Positions 41,986-49,951 of a stretch of 64,000 nucleotides of DNA are shown here, piece after piece. The stretch is taken from positions 134,910 through 198,909 of the forward strand of contig CBFHQJ010000001.1 of NCBI GenBank assembly GCA_965657795.1. The letters are read 5' to 3'. Under the pieces are notes generated by a model that saw only the letters and a program-made list of their open reading frames with translations, ran no database searches and had not been told where the DNA came from. Origin of the DNA: SW10 sp965657795 (GTDB lineage Bacteria; Verrucomicrobiota; Verrucomicrobiia; Verrucomicrobiales; Akkermansiaceae). The number at the start of each line of letters is the position of its first letter. The stretch's first letter is position 1. The translations under genes and the position numbers were made by a program.

Positions 41986-42653
41986 AGCTCAGGGAAAGGC
42001 GACTTTGGTTCTCCGAGCGTTTCAATGAGCCTCGCTTGGAAGTCAGGAAAGGCGAAGAGACTGTTAACGAGGCGGTCCCGATCCGTTTGAAGGTTTTCGC
42101 GCAGCTGAGTCCTTGAAAAGCGGTGGCGTGCTCCATCCAAATCAATAAGGGTGATCTTTCTCTCATTATTTACGAGGATGTTCTGGCTGTGGAAATCGCC
42201 ATGCCGATTCTGAGAGTGGAGAAGTTTACGAAAAATATCCACGATCGCGGTGACCACCGGAGCAGGAGGGTCGTTCTCGGTTTCTAGAAATTCTAGGAGT
42301 GTGAGGCCGGGAAAATACTCCGTGACCAGATAGGCGTCTTTGGGGAAGATGGGGCCTTTTTCGAGGAGGAAAAGAGCCTCTGGAGTGGGGATGCCTTGCT
42401 TGAGAAGTCGCTGAGCGGCTTGAAAAGAGCGGCGAGCGCGGGATTGACCGCACACTGCCGCGACCGTTCGTGGCAGGGTCTTGATTTGATAGTGCTTTGC
42501 GATCAGATCAAGTGAGCCGACTTGGAAGCGATAGAGAGTCTGCTCCTTCTGCTGGTAAATTTGGGTCCCGTGAGCGGCGAGGTCTTGGAGGGCCTCGGTG
42601 ATGAAAAGGCTGCTCTCGTGATCGAGTGAGTCAGCTAGGACTACAGATTTCAT
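41982..42653 (-). CDS. LPS kinase, KdkA/InaA-like
   Basis: 223 residues from ATG 42653, which overlaps the epimerase stop by 4 nt (an upstream in-frame ATG at 42677 is inside the epimerase). Kdo/WaaP family: QVGSLDLIAKHYQIKTLPRT (ATP-site Lys), ARRSFQAAQRLLKQGIPTPE, LVTEYFPGLTLLEFLE, the catalytic loop NRHGDFHSQNILVNNE (H-G-D-x-H-x-x-N) and ITLIDLDGARHRFSR (D-x-D). Related enzymes phosphorylate Kdo or core heptose. It is coupled to the sugar-nucleotide epimerase and faces the GT4 operon. Confidence 0.83.
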   Translation of the reverse strand: MKSVVLADSLDHESSLFITEALQDLAAHGTQIYQQKEQTLYRFQVGSLDLIAKHYQIKTLPRTVAAVCGQSRARRSFQAAQRLLKQGIPTPEALFLLEKGPIFPKDAYLVTEYFPGLTLLEFLETENDPPAPVVTAIVDIFRKLLHSQNRHGDFHSQNILVNNERKITLIDLDGARHRFSRTQLRENLQTDRDRLVNSLFAFPDFQARLIETLGEPKSPFPEL

Positions 42654-43600
42654 TGGCCTTGGGTGGCTTTGAACCATTCCACATACTTTTTAATCCCTAC
42701 GCCGATTGGCGTTTGAGGTGCGTAGTTGAGAAGTTGATGAGCCTTGGTGATATCAGCGAAGGTCCTTGGAACGTCGCCGGGTTGGTTGTCGGTGAGTTCG
42801 ATATCTGCTTTTTGTCCGCAGGCGTCTTCGACCATCGTGATCAGTTCGGTTAACGTGGTGGTGGCAGATCCGCCGATATTGAAGATCTCAAATTCGGAGT
42901 CATGATAAGCTGCGGCGGAGAGAATGCCTTCGACGATGTCCTCGATATAGGTGTAATCGCGAGCGGTGGAGCCATCGCCATATTGTTGGATGGGCGCGCC
43001 GGAGAAGATGTTTTTGGTGAATTTCGAAATCGCGAGATCAGGTCGCTGGCGAGGGCCGTATACGGTGAAGAAGCGCAGGCACATGCAGCGAATGCCGAAG
43101 AGGTGCGAGTAGTTTGAGCACACCTGCTCGCCTGCGAGCTTGGTCGCGGCGTAGGGCGAAATGGTGCGCGTAAGGGCGTCGGTCTCGGCAAAGGGGACCT
43201 TTGCGTTCACTCCATAGACTGACGAAGACGAAGCGAAGATGAAGTTTTTGACTTCATGGTAACGACAGGCATCGAGGAGGTTGAAGGTACCGTCGATATT
43301 GGTGGTGAAGTAGAGCTTGGGTGACTGTATGGATGGCCTGACGCCTGCGCGGGCTGCGAGGTGGATGACGCCATCAAATTTTCCTTTGGCAAAGGTGCGC
43401 TCGACAAGGATGGCGTCGCGGATATCTCCTTCGACGAGGGTGATTTTTGAGAGGGATGCAGCGAGATTTTTGTGCTTGATACGGGGTGCGTAGTAGTCGT
43501 TGAAGTCATCGATAACAGTGATCTCGTGTCCTTGTTTGAGGAGGGCTTCAACTAGGTGCGAGCCGATGAATCCGGCTCCTCCTGTGACGAGGTAATGCAT
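42650..43600 (-). CDS. NAD-dependent sugar-nucleotide epimerase (UDP-glucuronate 4-epimerase-like)
   Basis: 316 residues, extended SDR. NAD motif VTGGAGFIGSHLVEALL (6-20), DDFNDYYAPRIKHKNL, typical of UDP-glucuronate 4-epimerases, Ser-rich FIFASSSSVYG (about 120-130), catalytic Tyr150/Lys154 in ISPYAATKLAGEQ, and RFFTVYGPRQRPDLAISKFT. It probably makes UDP-galacturonate from UDP-glucuronate, which the Ugd encoded 2.3 kb away would supply. Coupled to the KdkA-like kinase, divergent from the kinase-GH gene. Family is clear; exact sugar is inferred. Confidence 0.88.
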   Translation of the reverse strand: MHYLVTGGAGFIGSHLVEALLKQGHEITVIDDFNDYYAPRIKHKNLAASLSKITLVEGDIRDAILVERTFAKGKFDGVIHLAARAGVRPSIQSPKLYFTTNIDGTFNLLDACRYHEVKNFIFASSSSVYGVNAKVPFAETDALTRTISPYAATKLAGEQVCSNYSHLFGIRCMCLRFFTVYGPRQRPDLAISKFTKNIFSGAPIQQYGDGSTARDYTYIEDIVEGILSAAAYHDSEFEIFNIGGSATTTLTELITMVEDACGQKADIELTDNQPGDVPRTFADITKAHQLLNYAPQTPIGVGIKKYVEWFKATQGQ

Positions 43601-43714
43601 GGCGGGAGCGTAATGGCGCAGGGTGTTGGACGTCGAGGGCTAATCCCGCTGATTGGAGGAGTGCTGGAGCTAAAAGCGTTGCCTTTGATTTCGGCGGGTA
43701 GTAAGGAGGGAGAG

Positions 43715-45871
43715 ATGGGGCAAGGGAACTTCCAGGCGTATTACCAAGGCGGTGTGACCGGGGAGGTTTGTTGTGATTTGGCCGGGTCGTTGGGGGAGGC
43801 GAGGATGAGCGCTTTGCGAGAGGAGATTTTTGGGGCGAAGGAAGGCGTGTTGGCGAAGGGGCGGCATCGGGTTGTGGTGTTGGCTTTTGAGCGAGGCGGG
43901 TCGAAGTTGGATGTTGCGGTGAAGGCTTTTGGACGGCAAAGCGGGTGGAAGGACCGGTATGATCGGGAGAGGGGATCGAAGGCGGCGCGTTCGTTTAGGG
44001 CGGCTCGTTTTCTGAGGGAACATGGGGTGGGGACTCCGGAGCCATTAGGATATTTTGATCGATGGGAAGGGGGGCGCTTGGTGGAGAGTTATTATTTTTC
44101 GGAGTATCTCGATGGATTAAGGAATTTGAAGGAAGAGCTTTCTGAGCTTTATACGACGCGCGGGCCGGCTGATTTACTGGTTGGCCTTTTAGAAAATGTG
44201 GGGGAGACGATGCGGAAAATGCACGATGCGGGATTTTGCCATCGAGATTTGGGAAATCAAAATATGGAGCTTACGCCACGAGTTGGTGAAGAATGGGGTG
44301 AGGTGCATTTCATCGACTTGAATCGGGGCAAGATTCGAGAGGAGCTGGGAATGAGGGATCGGGCGCTGGATTTCGGACGTTTGATGATGCCTTCGGCATT
44401 TCTTGAGGTGCTGGTTCGCATTTATTGGGGGAAGGCGGTCCCCGAGGAGTTTCGGAAAGAGTTCCAGAAGGCGCGTCGGCGATTTGAATGGTGGTCGCGC
44501 AGCCGGAAATGGCGGCATCCGATTAAGGCGTGGAAGCGCAGAGGAAGAACAAAGGGAGCCAAAATGAAGGATCTCTGGATCTGGGATCGGAAGTCAGCGC
44601 AAGCGTCAATTACGCTGAGGCGGCGTGATCGCAAGAGGTGTCAATCATGGTGGAATCACCTCAGGATTGCGGGATCGACGGTAAGAGCGTTGCCGGGAGT
44701 TTGGCGGGAGTATCGGCGGCAGATGGCGGGGGCGTTTCAAACAAAGGTTGATCTCAAGGGCAGGATTGGGATGTCGATTGAGGTAGCGGATTTGGAGGTG
44801 GAGCCGCAGTTGAAATTTTTAGAAAAACTAGGTGGGGATATTCCAGTTTTGATGAGGTTTGGGCATCATGAAGGGCGAGAGCAATGGGAGAAGGGGCTTG
44901 CGGTTTTGGAGCGACTTTATGGGGACGGAACCGAAATTATGGTGGCCTTGCTTCAGGATCGGGCTGCCATTTTGAATCCGGAATCTTGGCGCGAATTTCT
45001 TGAGTTTGTGCTAAGCCAGATAGAGGGGAAGGTGGGGGTGGTGGAAGTGTGTCACGTGGTGAATCGGGTGAAATGGGGAGTGCATTCGTTAAAGGAAAAC
45101 GCGGCCTTGTTAGATCCCCTTTTGAAACTGAGAGATAAGTTTCCGGGGATTCAATTTTCGGGACCGGCGTGTATCGACTTTGAGTATCACTATTTGATGG
45201 GAGCATTGGCCTCGACTCCGAAGGGTCTTCACTATGATGCTCTTTCGCATCATCTGTATGTGGATCGGCGAGGGGCTCCGGAGAACAAGCAGGGGAAGTT
45301 TGGCACGGTGGAGAAGGCGGGGCTGCTGAGGGCGATAGCAATTTGGTCGGGACGATGTGAGGAGCGGGTGATTGTCTCCGAGGTCAATTGGCCACTGGAG
45401 TGGACGGGAGTCTATTCTCCGGTTTCGGCGACTTATCAGCCGGTGAATCGGCGGGGAAGCCGGGTGCACGTCACGGAAGAACAATATGGGTGTTTCATGC
45501 TGAGGTATCTGGTCTTGACTCTTTGCTCGGGGTTTGTGGATCAAGTGTATTGGTGGCGACTGGTCGCGCACGGATTTGGATTAATTGACGAGCGTGCTGA
45601 AGGGGGATGGCGTGAACGGGTGGGATTTAAGATGCTCTGCGTCTTCCTCGAACAGTTGGGTACGGCCACTTTTATCGAAAAGCTGGAAATCGATGAAGAT
45701 GTCTACGCTCTATGCTTTGAGCGGGAGGATGAAAAAATTATCATGATGTGGTGCAATAACCGCACCTACACCGGTCCGTGGCCTCTCAAATTTGAGCGAG
45801 TCTTGGATTCCTGTGGAGATGTTGTTGACGTCGAAGAAGTTGGAGAATCGCCGGTCTATCTTTTCGCCTAG
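43715..45871 (+). CDS. LPS-type kinase fused to a glycoside-hydrolase-like barrel
   Basis: 718 residues. Start ATG 43715 is decided by AAGGAGG at 43703-43709 (5-nt spacing); the frame runs upstream to 43556, where ATG 43613 is possible. About 45-260: kinase of the Kdo/WaaP family with VAVKAFGRQ (Lys70), CHRDLGNQN (Asp178, Asn183) and FIDLNRGK (Asp201). About 350-700: TIM-barrel-like part with VVEVCHVVNRVKWGVHSLKE where a glycosidase usually has N-E, and RVIVSEVNWPLEWTG, whose Glu556 fits a strand-7 nucleophile (GH5/GH39-like). The acid/base Glu seems lost, so it may bind rather than cut glycans. This fusion is unusual. Its stop overlaps the ugd stop. Confidence 0.68.
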   Translation: MGQGNFQAYYQGGVTGEVCCDLAGSLGEARMSALREEIFGAKEGVLAKGRHRVVVLAFERGGSKLDVAVKAFGRQSGWKDRYDRERGSKAARSFRAARFLREHGVGTPEPLGYFDRWEGGRLVESYYFSEYLDGLRNLKEELSELYTTRGPADLLVGLLENVGETMRKMHDAGFCHRDLGNQNMELTPRVGEEWGEVHFIDLNRGKIREELGMRDRALDFGRLMMPSAFLEVLVRIYWGKAVPEEFRKEFQKARRRFEWWSRSRKWRHPIKAWKRRGRTKGAKMKDLWIWDRKSAQASITLRRRDRKRCQSWWNHLRIAGSTVRALPGVWREYRRQMAGAFQTKVDLKGRIGMSIEVADLEVEPQLKFLEKLGGDIPVLMRFGHHEGREQWEKGLAVLERLYGDGTEIMVALLQDRAAILNPESWREFLEFVLSQIEGKVGVVEVCHVVNRVKWGVHSLKENAALLDPLLKLRDKFPGIQFSGPACIDFEYHYLMGALASTPKGLHYDALSHHLYVDRRGAPENKQGKFGTVEKAGLLRAIAIWSGRCEERVIVSEVNWPLEWTGVYSPVSATYQPVNRRGSRVHVTEEQYGCFMLRYLVLTLCSGFVDQVYWWRLVAHGFGLIDERAEGGWRERVGFKMLCVFLEQLGTATFIEKLEIDEDVYALCFEREDEKIIMMWCNNRTYTGPWPLKFERVLDSCGDVVDVEEVGESPVYLFA

Positions 45872-47226
45872 ATTTTTCCGACGCCATGCGTGGTGAACCC
45901 AATCTTCCGAAGAGCCTCCAAATCAAGGATATTGCGGCCATCGAAAACGAAAGCGGGCTTGAGCATGTTCTCGAAGATTTTTTCGTAATCGAGCGTTTTA
46001 AACTCATCCCACTCGGTCACGACAGTGAGGGCGTGGGCTCCTTCGCAGGCTTCTTCTGCGGAGGCCGCGATGTGCACCAAAGGATGATTTTCATCTATTT
46101 CCAGATCTCGATAGATTTGTTCGCTGCTTACCTTGGGGTCATAAATATGAACCTCGGCTTGTTCTTCGATCAGGTCGCGGCAGATGTAAATCGCAGAGGA
46201 TTCGCGGGTGTCGTTGGTATCCTTTTTGAAGGCAAAACCAAGCATTGCGATCTTCTTTCCTGCGACGGTATTAAAGAGGGTTTTAACGATACGCTGCACA
46301 AAGCGGGCTCTCTGGTGATCATTCATTTTAATGACCTGTTCCCAGTATTCAGCGACCTCCGTGAGTCCATAGTGTTCGCACAGGTAGACAAGGTTGAGAA
46401 CATCCTTTTGAAAACACGAGCCGCCGAATCCAATCGAGGACTTGAGGAACTTTGGGCCGATTCGTGAATCGGTCCCGATGGCGCTCGCTACTTCGTCAAC
46501 ATTTGCCTCGGTAGCTTCGCAGAGTGCAGAGATCGCATTGATGGATGAGATCCGCTGCGCGAGAAAGGCATTGGCAGTGAGCTTGGATAGCTCGGATGAC
46601 CACACATTGGTCGTGAGGATTTTTGCGCGAGGAACCCATTCTGCATAAACATCGACCAAGGCCTGAATTGCGACTTGTCCCGTCGGAGTTTCAGCGCCTC
46701 CAATGAGGACTCGATCTGGCTCGAGGAGATCTTCAATGGCTGTACCCTCTGCGAGAAACTCGGGGTTTGAGAGAACCTCAAAATTTACGTCTGAAGAGCA
46801 ATTGTTAAGGATCGTTCGAATCGTTTCAGCGGTTCGGACAGGCAGGGTGGATTTCTCAACAACAATCTTATCAGAGGTTGAGACCTCGGCGATCTTGCGG
46901 GCACAGAGTTCGATAAACTTGAGATCAGAGGCTTTGCCGGCCCCAGTGCCATAGGTTTTGGTAGGGGTGTTGACCGACATGAAGATGATGTCGGCTTCGT
47001 CGATACTCTCTTCGACTTTGGTGCTGAAGAAGAGGTTTTTTCCGCGAGCGGCGGCGACCAGTTCGTCCAAGCCTTTCTCGTAAATAGGAAGCTTATCGCT
47101 GTTCCACGCTGCGATGCGATCGGCATTGATATCTACGACAGTCACTTTGATCCCGGGGCATTTGGTGGCGATCATAGCCATGGTTGGACCTCCGACGTAT
47201 CCGGCACCTATACAACAAATCTTCAT
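45868..47226 (-). CDS. ugd: UDP-glucose 6-dehydrogenase
   Basis: 452 residues. It oxidises UDP-glucose to UDP-glucuronate with 2 NAD. NAD site CCIGAGYVGGPTMAMI, dimer segment KLTANAFLAQRISSINAISA, catalytic Cys271 in SSIGFGGSCFQKDVLNL, and the C-terminal UDP-binding part LGFAFKKDTNDTRESSAIYI. The sequence, including the tail, resembles the eukaryote-type (long) Ugd, about 450-490 residues, rather than E. coli Ugd (388). Lies 23 bp after the LpxL-like gene on the same strand, and its product feeds the epimerase. Confidence 0.95.
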   Translation of the reverse strand: MKICCIGAGYVGGPTMAMIATKCPGIKVTVVDINADRIAAWNSDKLPIYEKGLDELVAAARGKNLFFSTKVEESIDEADIIFMSVNTPTKTYGTGAGKASDLKFIELCARKIAEVSTSDKIVVEKSTLPVRTAETIRTILNNCSSDVNFEVLSNPEFLAEGTAIEDLLEPDRVLIGGAETPTGQVAIQALVDVYAEWVPRAKILTTNVWSSELSKLTANAFLAQRISSINAISALCEATEANVDEVASAIGTDSRIGPKFLKSSIGFGGSCFQKDVLNLVYLCEHYGLTEVAEYWEQVIKMNDHQRARFVQRIVKTLFNTVAGKKIAMLGFAFKKDTNDTRESSAIYICRDLIEEQAEVHIYDPKVSSEQIYRDLEIDENHPLVHIAASAEEACEGAHALTVVTEWDEFKTLDYEKIFENMLKPAFVFDGRNILDLEALRKIGFTTHGVGKI

Positions 47227-47249
47227 AATCTATTGGAAACAAGGAATCT

Positions 47250-48410
47250 CTAGAGATCTTCCTTGGCAAGGACGAGAACTTTTCCAATCAATTTTTTAAT
47301 ACGGTTTTTTTGGGACCGTGGAGACAAAAATAGATCGACGGGTGTTGCTCCGGCTTCGGATATCTCTCTTAAGGCGTTTTCAAGCGACTTATCGCTGCAA
47401 TCAAAGTCGAGAGACGCATGTTCTTGAGAGAGCAACTCAGAGGGGAAGGGGAGTGCCACCATGTCTGATGAGAGGTTCACAGCCCGTAGAGGCCTTGGAA
47501 TTTCGAGGTCGTTTTTATATTTCTTTAGGAATGCGAGGGGGGCTTTTCCCCGGATGCGCCAACGATCTTCGAACCAGAAGACATCGACGGGGGATCTTCG
47601 CCAGTCTTGCTCGATGCTATCCGCGCAGGCTTGAGCCGTGATGGTGGGAATGAGGCGGAAGGTGATCTTCCATCGAGCGGTTCCGACCGTTTCACAAGAC
47701 AGGCTGATGAGCTGACCTTTCCCGCGCTTTGCGATGAGGTGGGGGAGTGGTGAGCAGGTGGTTGGGCGGCCGAAGAAGAGGCAGGCGGCTCCACGTTCGC
47801 CAACCCGTTGGTCTGCTAAAACGCCCATGGCGCCCCCTTCGCGCACGAAACTTATAAGCCGGTGGGTGGAGGTCCTTTTTGCAAAGAGCTCCAGGCCACG
47901 GCGCTTTCTCCGGCGTTCGACGACGGCGTTGATCAGGGCGTTGTTCAAGGGGCGGTAGTGGGTTCCGACTTTAAATTTTCCTTCCGCTAAAAAAATGGCC
48001 TGGGCAAGGAGTTCCCAGTTCCCCATATGCGGGGATACCATGACAATACCACCCTCGGCGGTGGCCTTCATGATGTCATTCAATCCTTCGAAGTGGAGAC
48101 GACGAAGGGTTTCTTCGTCGCTGAGAAATGGGATCTTGAGTGAGGTCAAAAAATTGGCTCCCGTTCGTTCGAAAACCTCTGCGGCAAGTTGTTCGATTTC
48201 TGCTTGGGGTTTTTCGTCACCGAATGCGAAACGTAGGTTGCGGATGACCTGGTTTCTTCGCTTTTTGTTAAAGCGATGAACGATTCGTCCTGTCAATTCG
48301 CCGAGTCTGAAGACGGTCTCGAGTGACATTAATCCCAGTACCCACTCGAAGGCGCGATAGGCGCAATACTCAAGCCGGTGACTTAGGGTGGGGGATTTGG
48401 AACGACTCAT
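47250..48410 (-). CDS. Lipid A acyltransferase, LpxL/HtrB family
   Basis: 386 residues. The family adds secondary acyl chains to Kdo2-lipid IVA. The catalytic H-x4-D/E is VSPHMGNWELLAQA (His128, Glu133); FKVGTHYRPLNNALINAVVE and VLADQRVGERGAACLFFGRP are the other conserved blocks, and DVFWFEDRWR ends the conserved domain near 290. A hydrophobic N-terminal stretch (about 18-40) anchors it. About 90 residues follow (PRPLRAVNLSSDMVALPFPS...), absent from standard LpxL (about 305-320), function unknown. First gene of an operon with ugd. Confidence 0.83.
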   Translation of the reverse strand: MSRSKSPTLSHRLEYCAYRAFEWVLGLMSLETVFRLGELTGRIVHRFNKKRRNQVIRNLRFAFGDEKPQAEIEQLAAEVFERTGANFLTSLKIPFLSDEETLRRLHFEGLNDIMKATAEGGIVMVSPHMGNWELLAQAIFLAEGKFKVGTHYRPLNNALINAVVERRRKRRGLELFAKRTSTHRLISFVREGGAMGVLADQRVGERGAACLFFGRPTTCSPLPHLIAKRGKGQLISLSCETVGTARWKITFRLIPTITAQACADSIEQDWRRSPVDVFWFEDRWRIRGKAPLAFLKKYKNDLEIPRPLRAVNLSSDMVALPFPSELLSQEHASLDFDCSDKSLENALREISEAGATPVDLFLSPRSQKNRIKKLIGKVLVLAKEDL

Positions 48411-48504
48411 CGTGTGCCCGCGATCGCCGGCGGGAGCTTGGTATCAGCGAAAAAAGTGAATGTTAAGTGTCAAAGTGTCCCGATTTTCTGCGTAGAATTT
48501 CCCC

Positions 48505-49899
48505 ATGCGAATATTTGCACCTTTTTTTGCTCTTGTCTCCCTCGTGTCAGCGGCCGAGAAGCCCAACGTGCTGTTCATCTTTGCGGATGATATGACTTAT
48601 GAGGCGATCGGTTCACTTGGACTCACCGAGGTGAAGACTCCAAACCTCGATAAGTTGTTCGCGTCGGGAACCCAGTTTACCCACGCCTATAATTCCGGGG
48701 GCTGGAATGGTGCGATCTGCGTCGCCAGCCGGAACATGATGATGACCGGACGCCACCTCTGGTATGCGCAGAAGGAGGAGCCGAAGATGGGCGGGCGTCG
48801 CCTTTGGCCGCAATTAATGAGTGATGCCGGCTACACCACTTACATGACTGGCAAGTGGCATGTTCGCATGAAGGCGGAAGAGCTTTTTGACCATGTCGGA
48901 GATGTCCGTCCGGGCATGCCGAACCAGGTGAAAAAGGGATACAATCGTCCGCTTGAAGGTAAGAAGGATGTTTGGGATCCGACCGACAGATCCAACAATG
49001 GGTTTTGGAAAGGTGGAAAGCACTGGTCGGAAGTTGAGGCAGACACGGCGGTGAAATATCTCAATATGGCCAAGAAGGACGAGAAGCCGTTCTTCTTTTA
49101 TCTCGCCTTCAATGCTCCCCACGATCCACGTCAGTCCCCGCAGGAGTATCTCGATATGTATCCGGTTTCGGACATCAAGGTGCCCGGGAACTTCCTCGAT
49201 GCTTATCCTCATCGCAAGGTGATGAAGGCTCCGCATAGTTTACGTGATGAGAAGCTCGCTCCGATGCCCCGAACCGAGCACTCGGTGCAGGTGGCTCGTC
49301 GCGAATACTTTGCTCTCATTACGCACATGGATGCGCAGATTGGACGCGTGCTCGAGACCCTGGAGAAAAATGGTCAGCGTGAGAATACCTACATCGTGTT
49401 CACTGCGGACCATGGTCTTGGCTGCGGTCGTCATGGTCTTCTGGGAAAGCAAAACATGTATGACCACAGCATCCGGGTTCCCTATGTTGTGGTGGGACCG
49501 GAGGTCGAGGCCGGGAAGAAAGTTTCCGCCCCCATCTACATTCAGGACTCGGTGCCGACGGCGCTTGAAGTGGCCGGAGCTGAAGTTCCGGAACACATTC
49601 AGTATCAGAGCTACATTCCAATTTTGAAAGGAGAGTCGAGTGGTCGCGAGCAGATTTACTCGGCCTATCTCAAGGATGCCCAGCGTGCTTTGACCAAGGA
49701 TGGCTACAAATTGATTCTCTATCCAGGCGGTGGCATTGCCCGTCTCTATCACCTTGAAAAAGATCCACTCGAGAAAGTGGACTTGCTTGAAAAGGGGAAA
49801 GGCAGGGATGTCGCCCGGAAGCTCTTTAAGGCGCTCAAATCAGAAGCAAAGCTCCACGGAGACCAGTTGGTCTTTGGTGAATACAAGGCTTTGAAATAG
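48505..49899 (+). CDS. Secreted sulfatase (arylsulfatase family)
   Basis: 464 residues. Signal peptide MRIFAPFFALVSLVSA. Metal-ligand Asp pair at FADDMTY, then the formylglycine site ICVASRNMMMTGRH: Cys72 in C-x-A-x-R, the variant in which Ala replaces the usual Pro. A FGE or anSME-type maturase would be needed for activation. Other blocks: YMTGKWHV (His/Lys), FFYLAFNAPHDPRQSP, TADHGLGCGRHGLLGKQNMY (metal-binding D-H-G-...-K). It probably desulfates algal or host polysaccharide. Divergent from lpxL-like gene with a 94-bp gap. Confidence 0.9.
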   Translation: MRIFAPFFALVSLVSAAEKPNVLFIFADDMTYEAIGSLGLTEVKTPNLDKLFASGTQFTHAYNSGGWNGAICVASRNMMMTGRHLWYAQKEEPKMGGRRLWPQLMSDAGYTTYMTGKWHVRMKAEELFDHVGDVRPGMPNQVKKGYNRPLEGKKDVWDPTDRSNNGFWKGGKHWSEVEADTAVKYLNMAKKDEKPFFFYLAFNAPHDPRQSPQEYLDMYPVSDIKVPGNFLDAYPHRKVMKAPHSLRDEKLAPMPRTEHSVQVARREYFALITHMDAQIGRVLETLEKNGQRENTYIVFTADHGLGCGRHGLLGKQNMYDHSIRVPYVVVGPEVEAGKKVSAPIYIQDSVPTALEVAGAEVPEHIQYQSYIPILKGESSGREQIYSAYLKDAQRALTKDGYKLILYPGGGIARLYHLEKDPLEKVDLLEKGKGRDVARKLFKALKSEAKLHGDQLVFGEYKALK

Positions 49900-49951
49900 G
49901 GGCGGATTCCCCGGTCTTGACGGACGGGGGTGGGAGTGGTTTTGATTTGGA

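Noticed and set aside
38944..42000. JUMPstart/ops element upstream of the LPS glycosyltransferase operon
   Set aside because: No GGCGGTAG-type element lies in 38557-38943; the only similar string (around 47955) is inside the lpxL-like gene.
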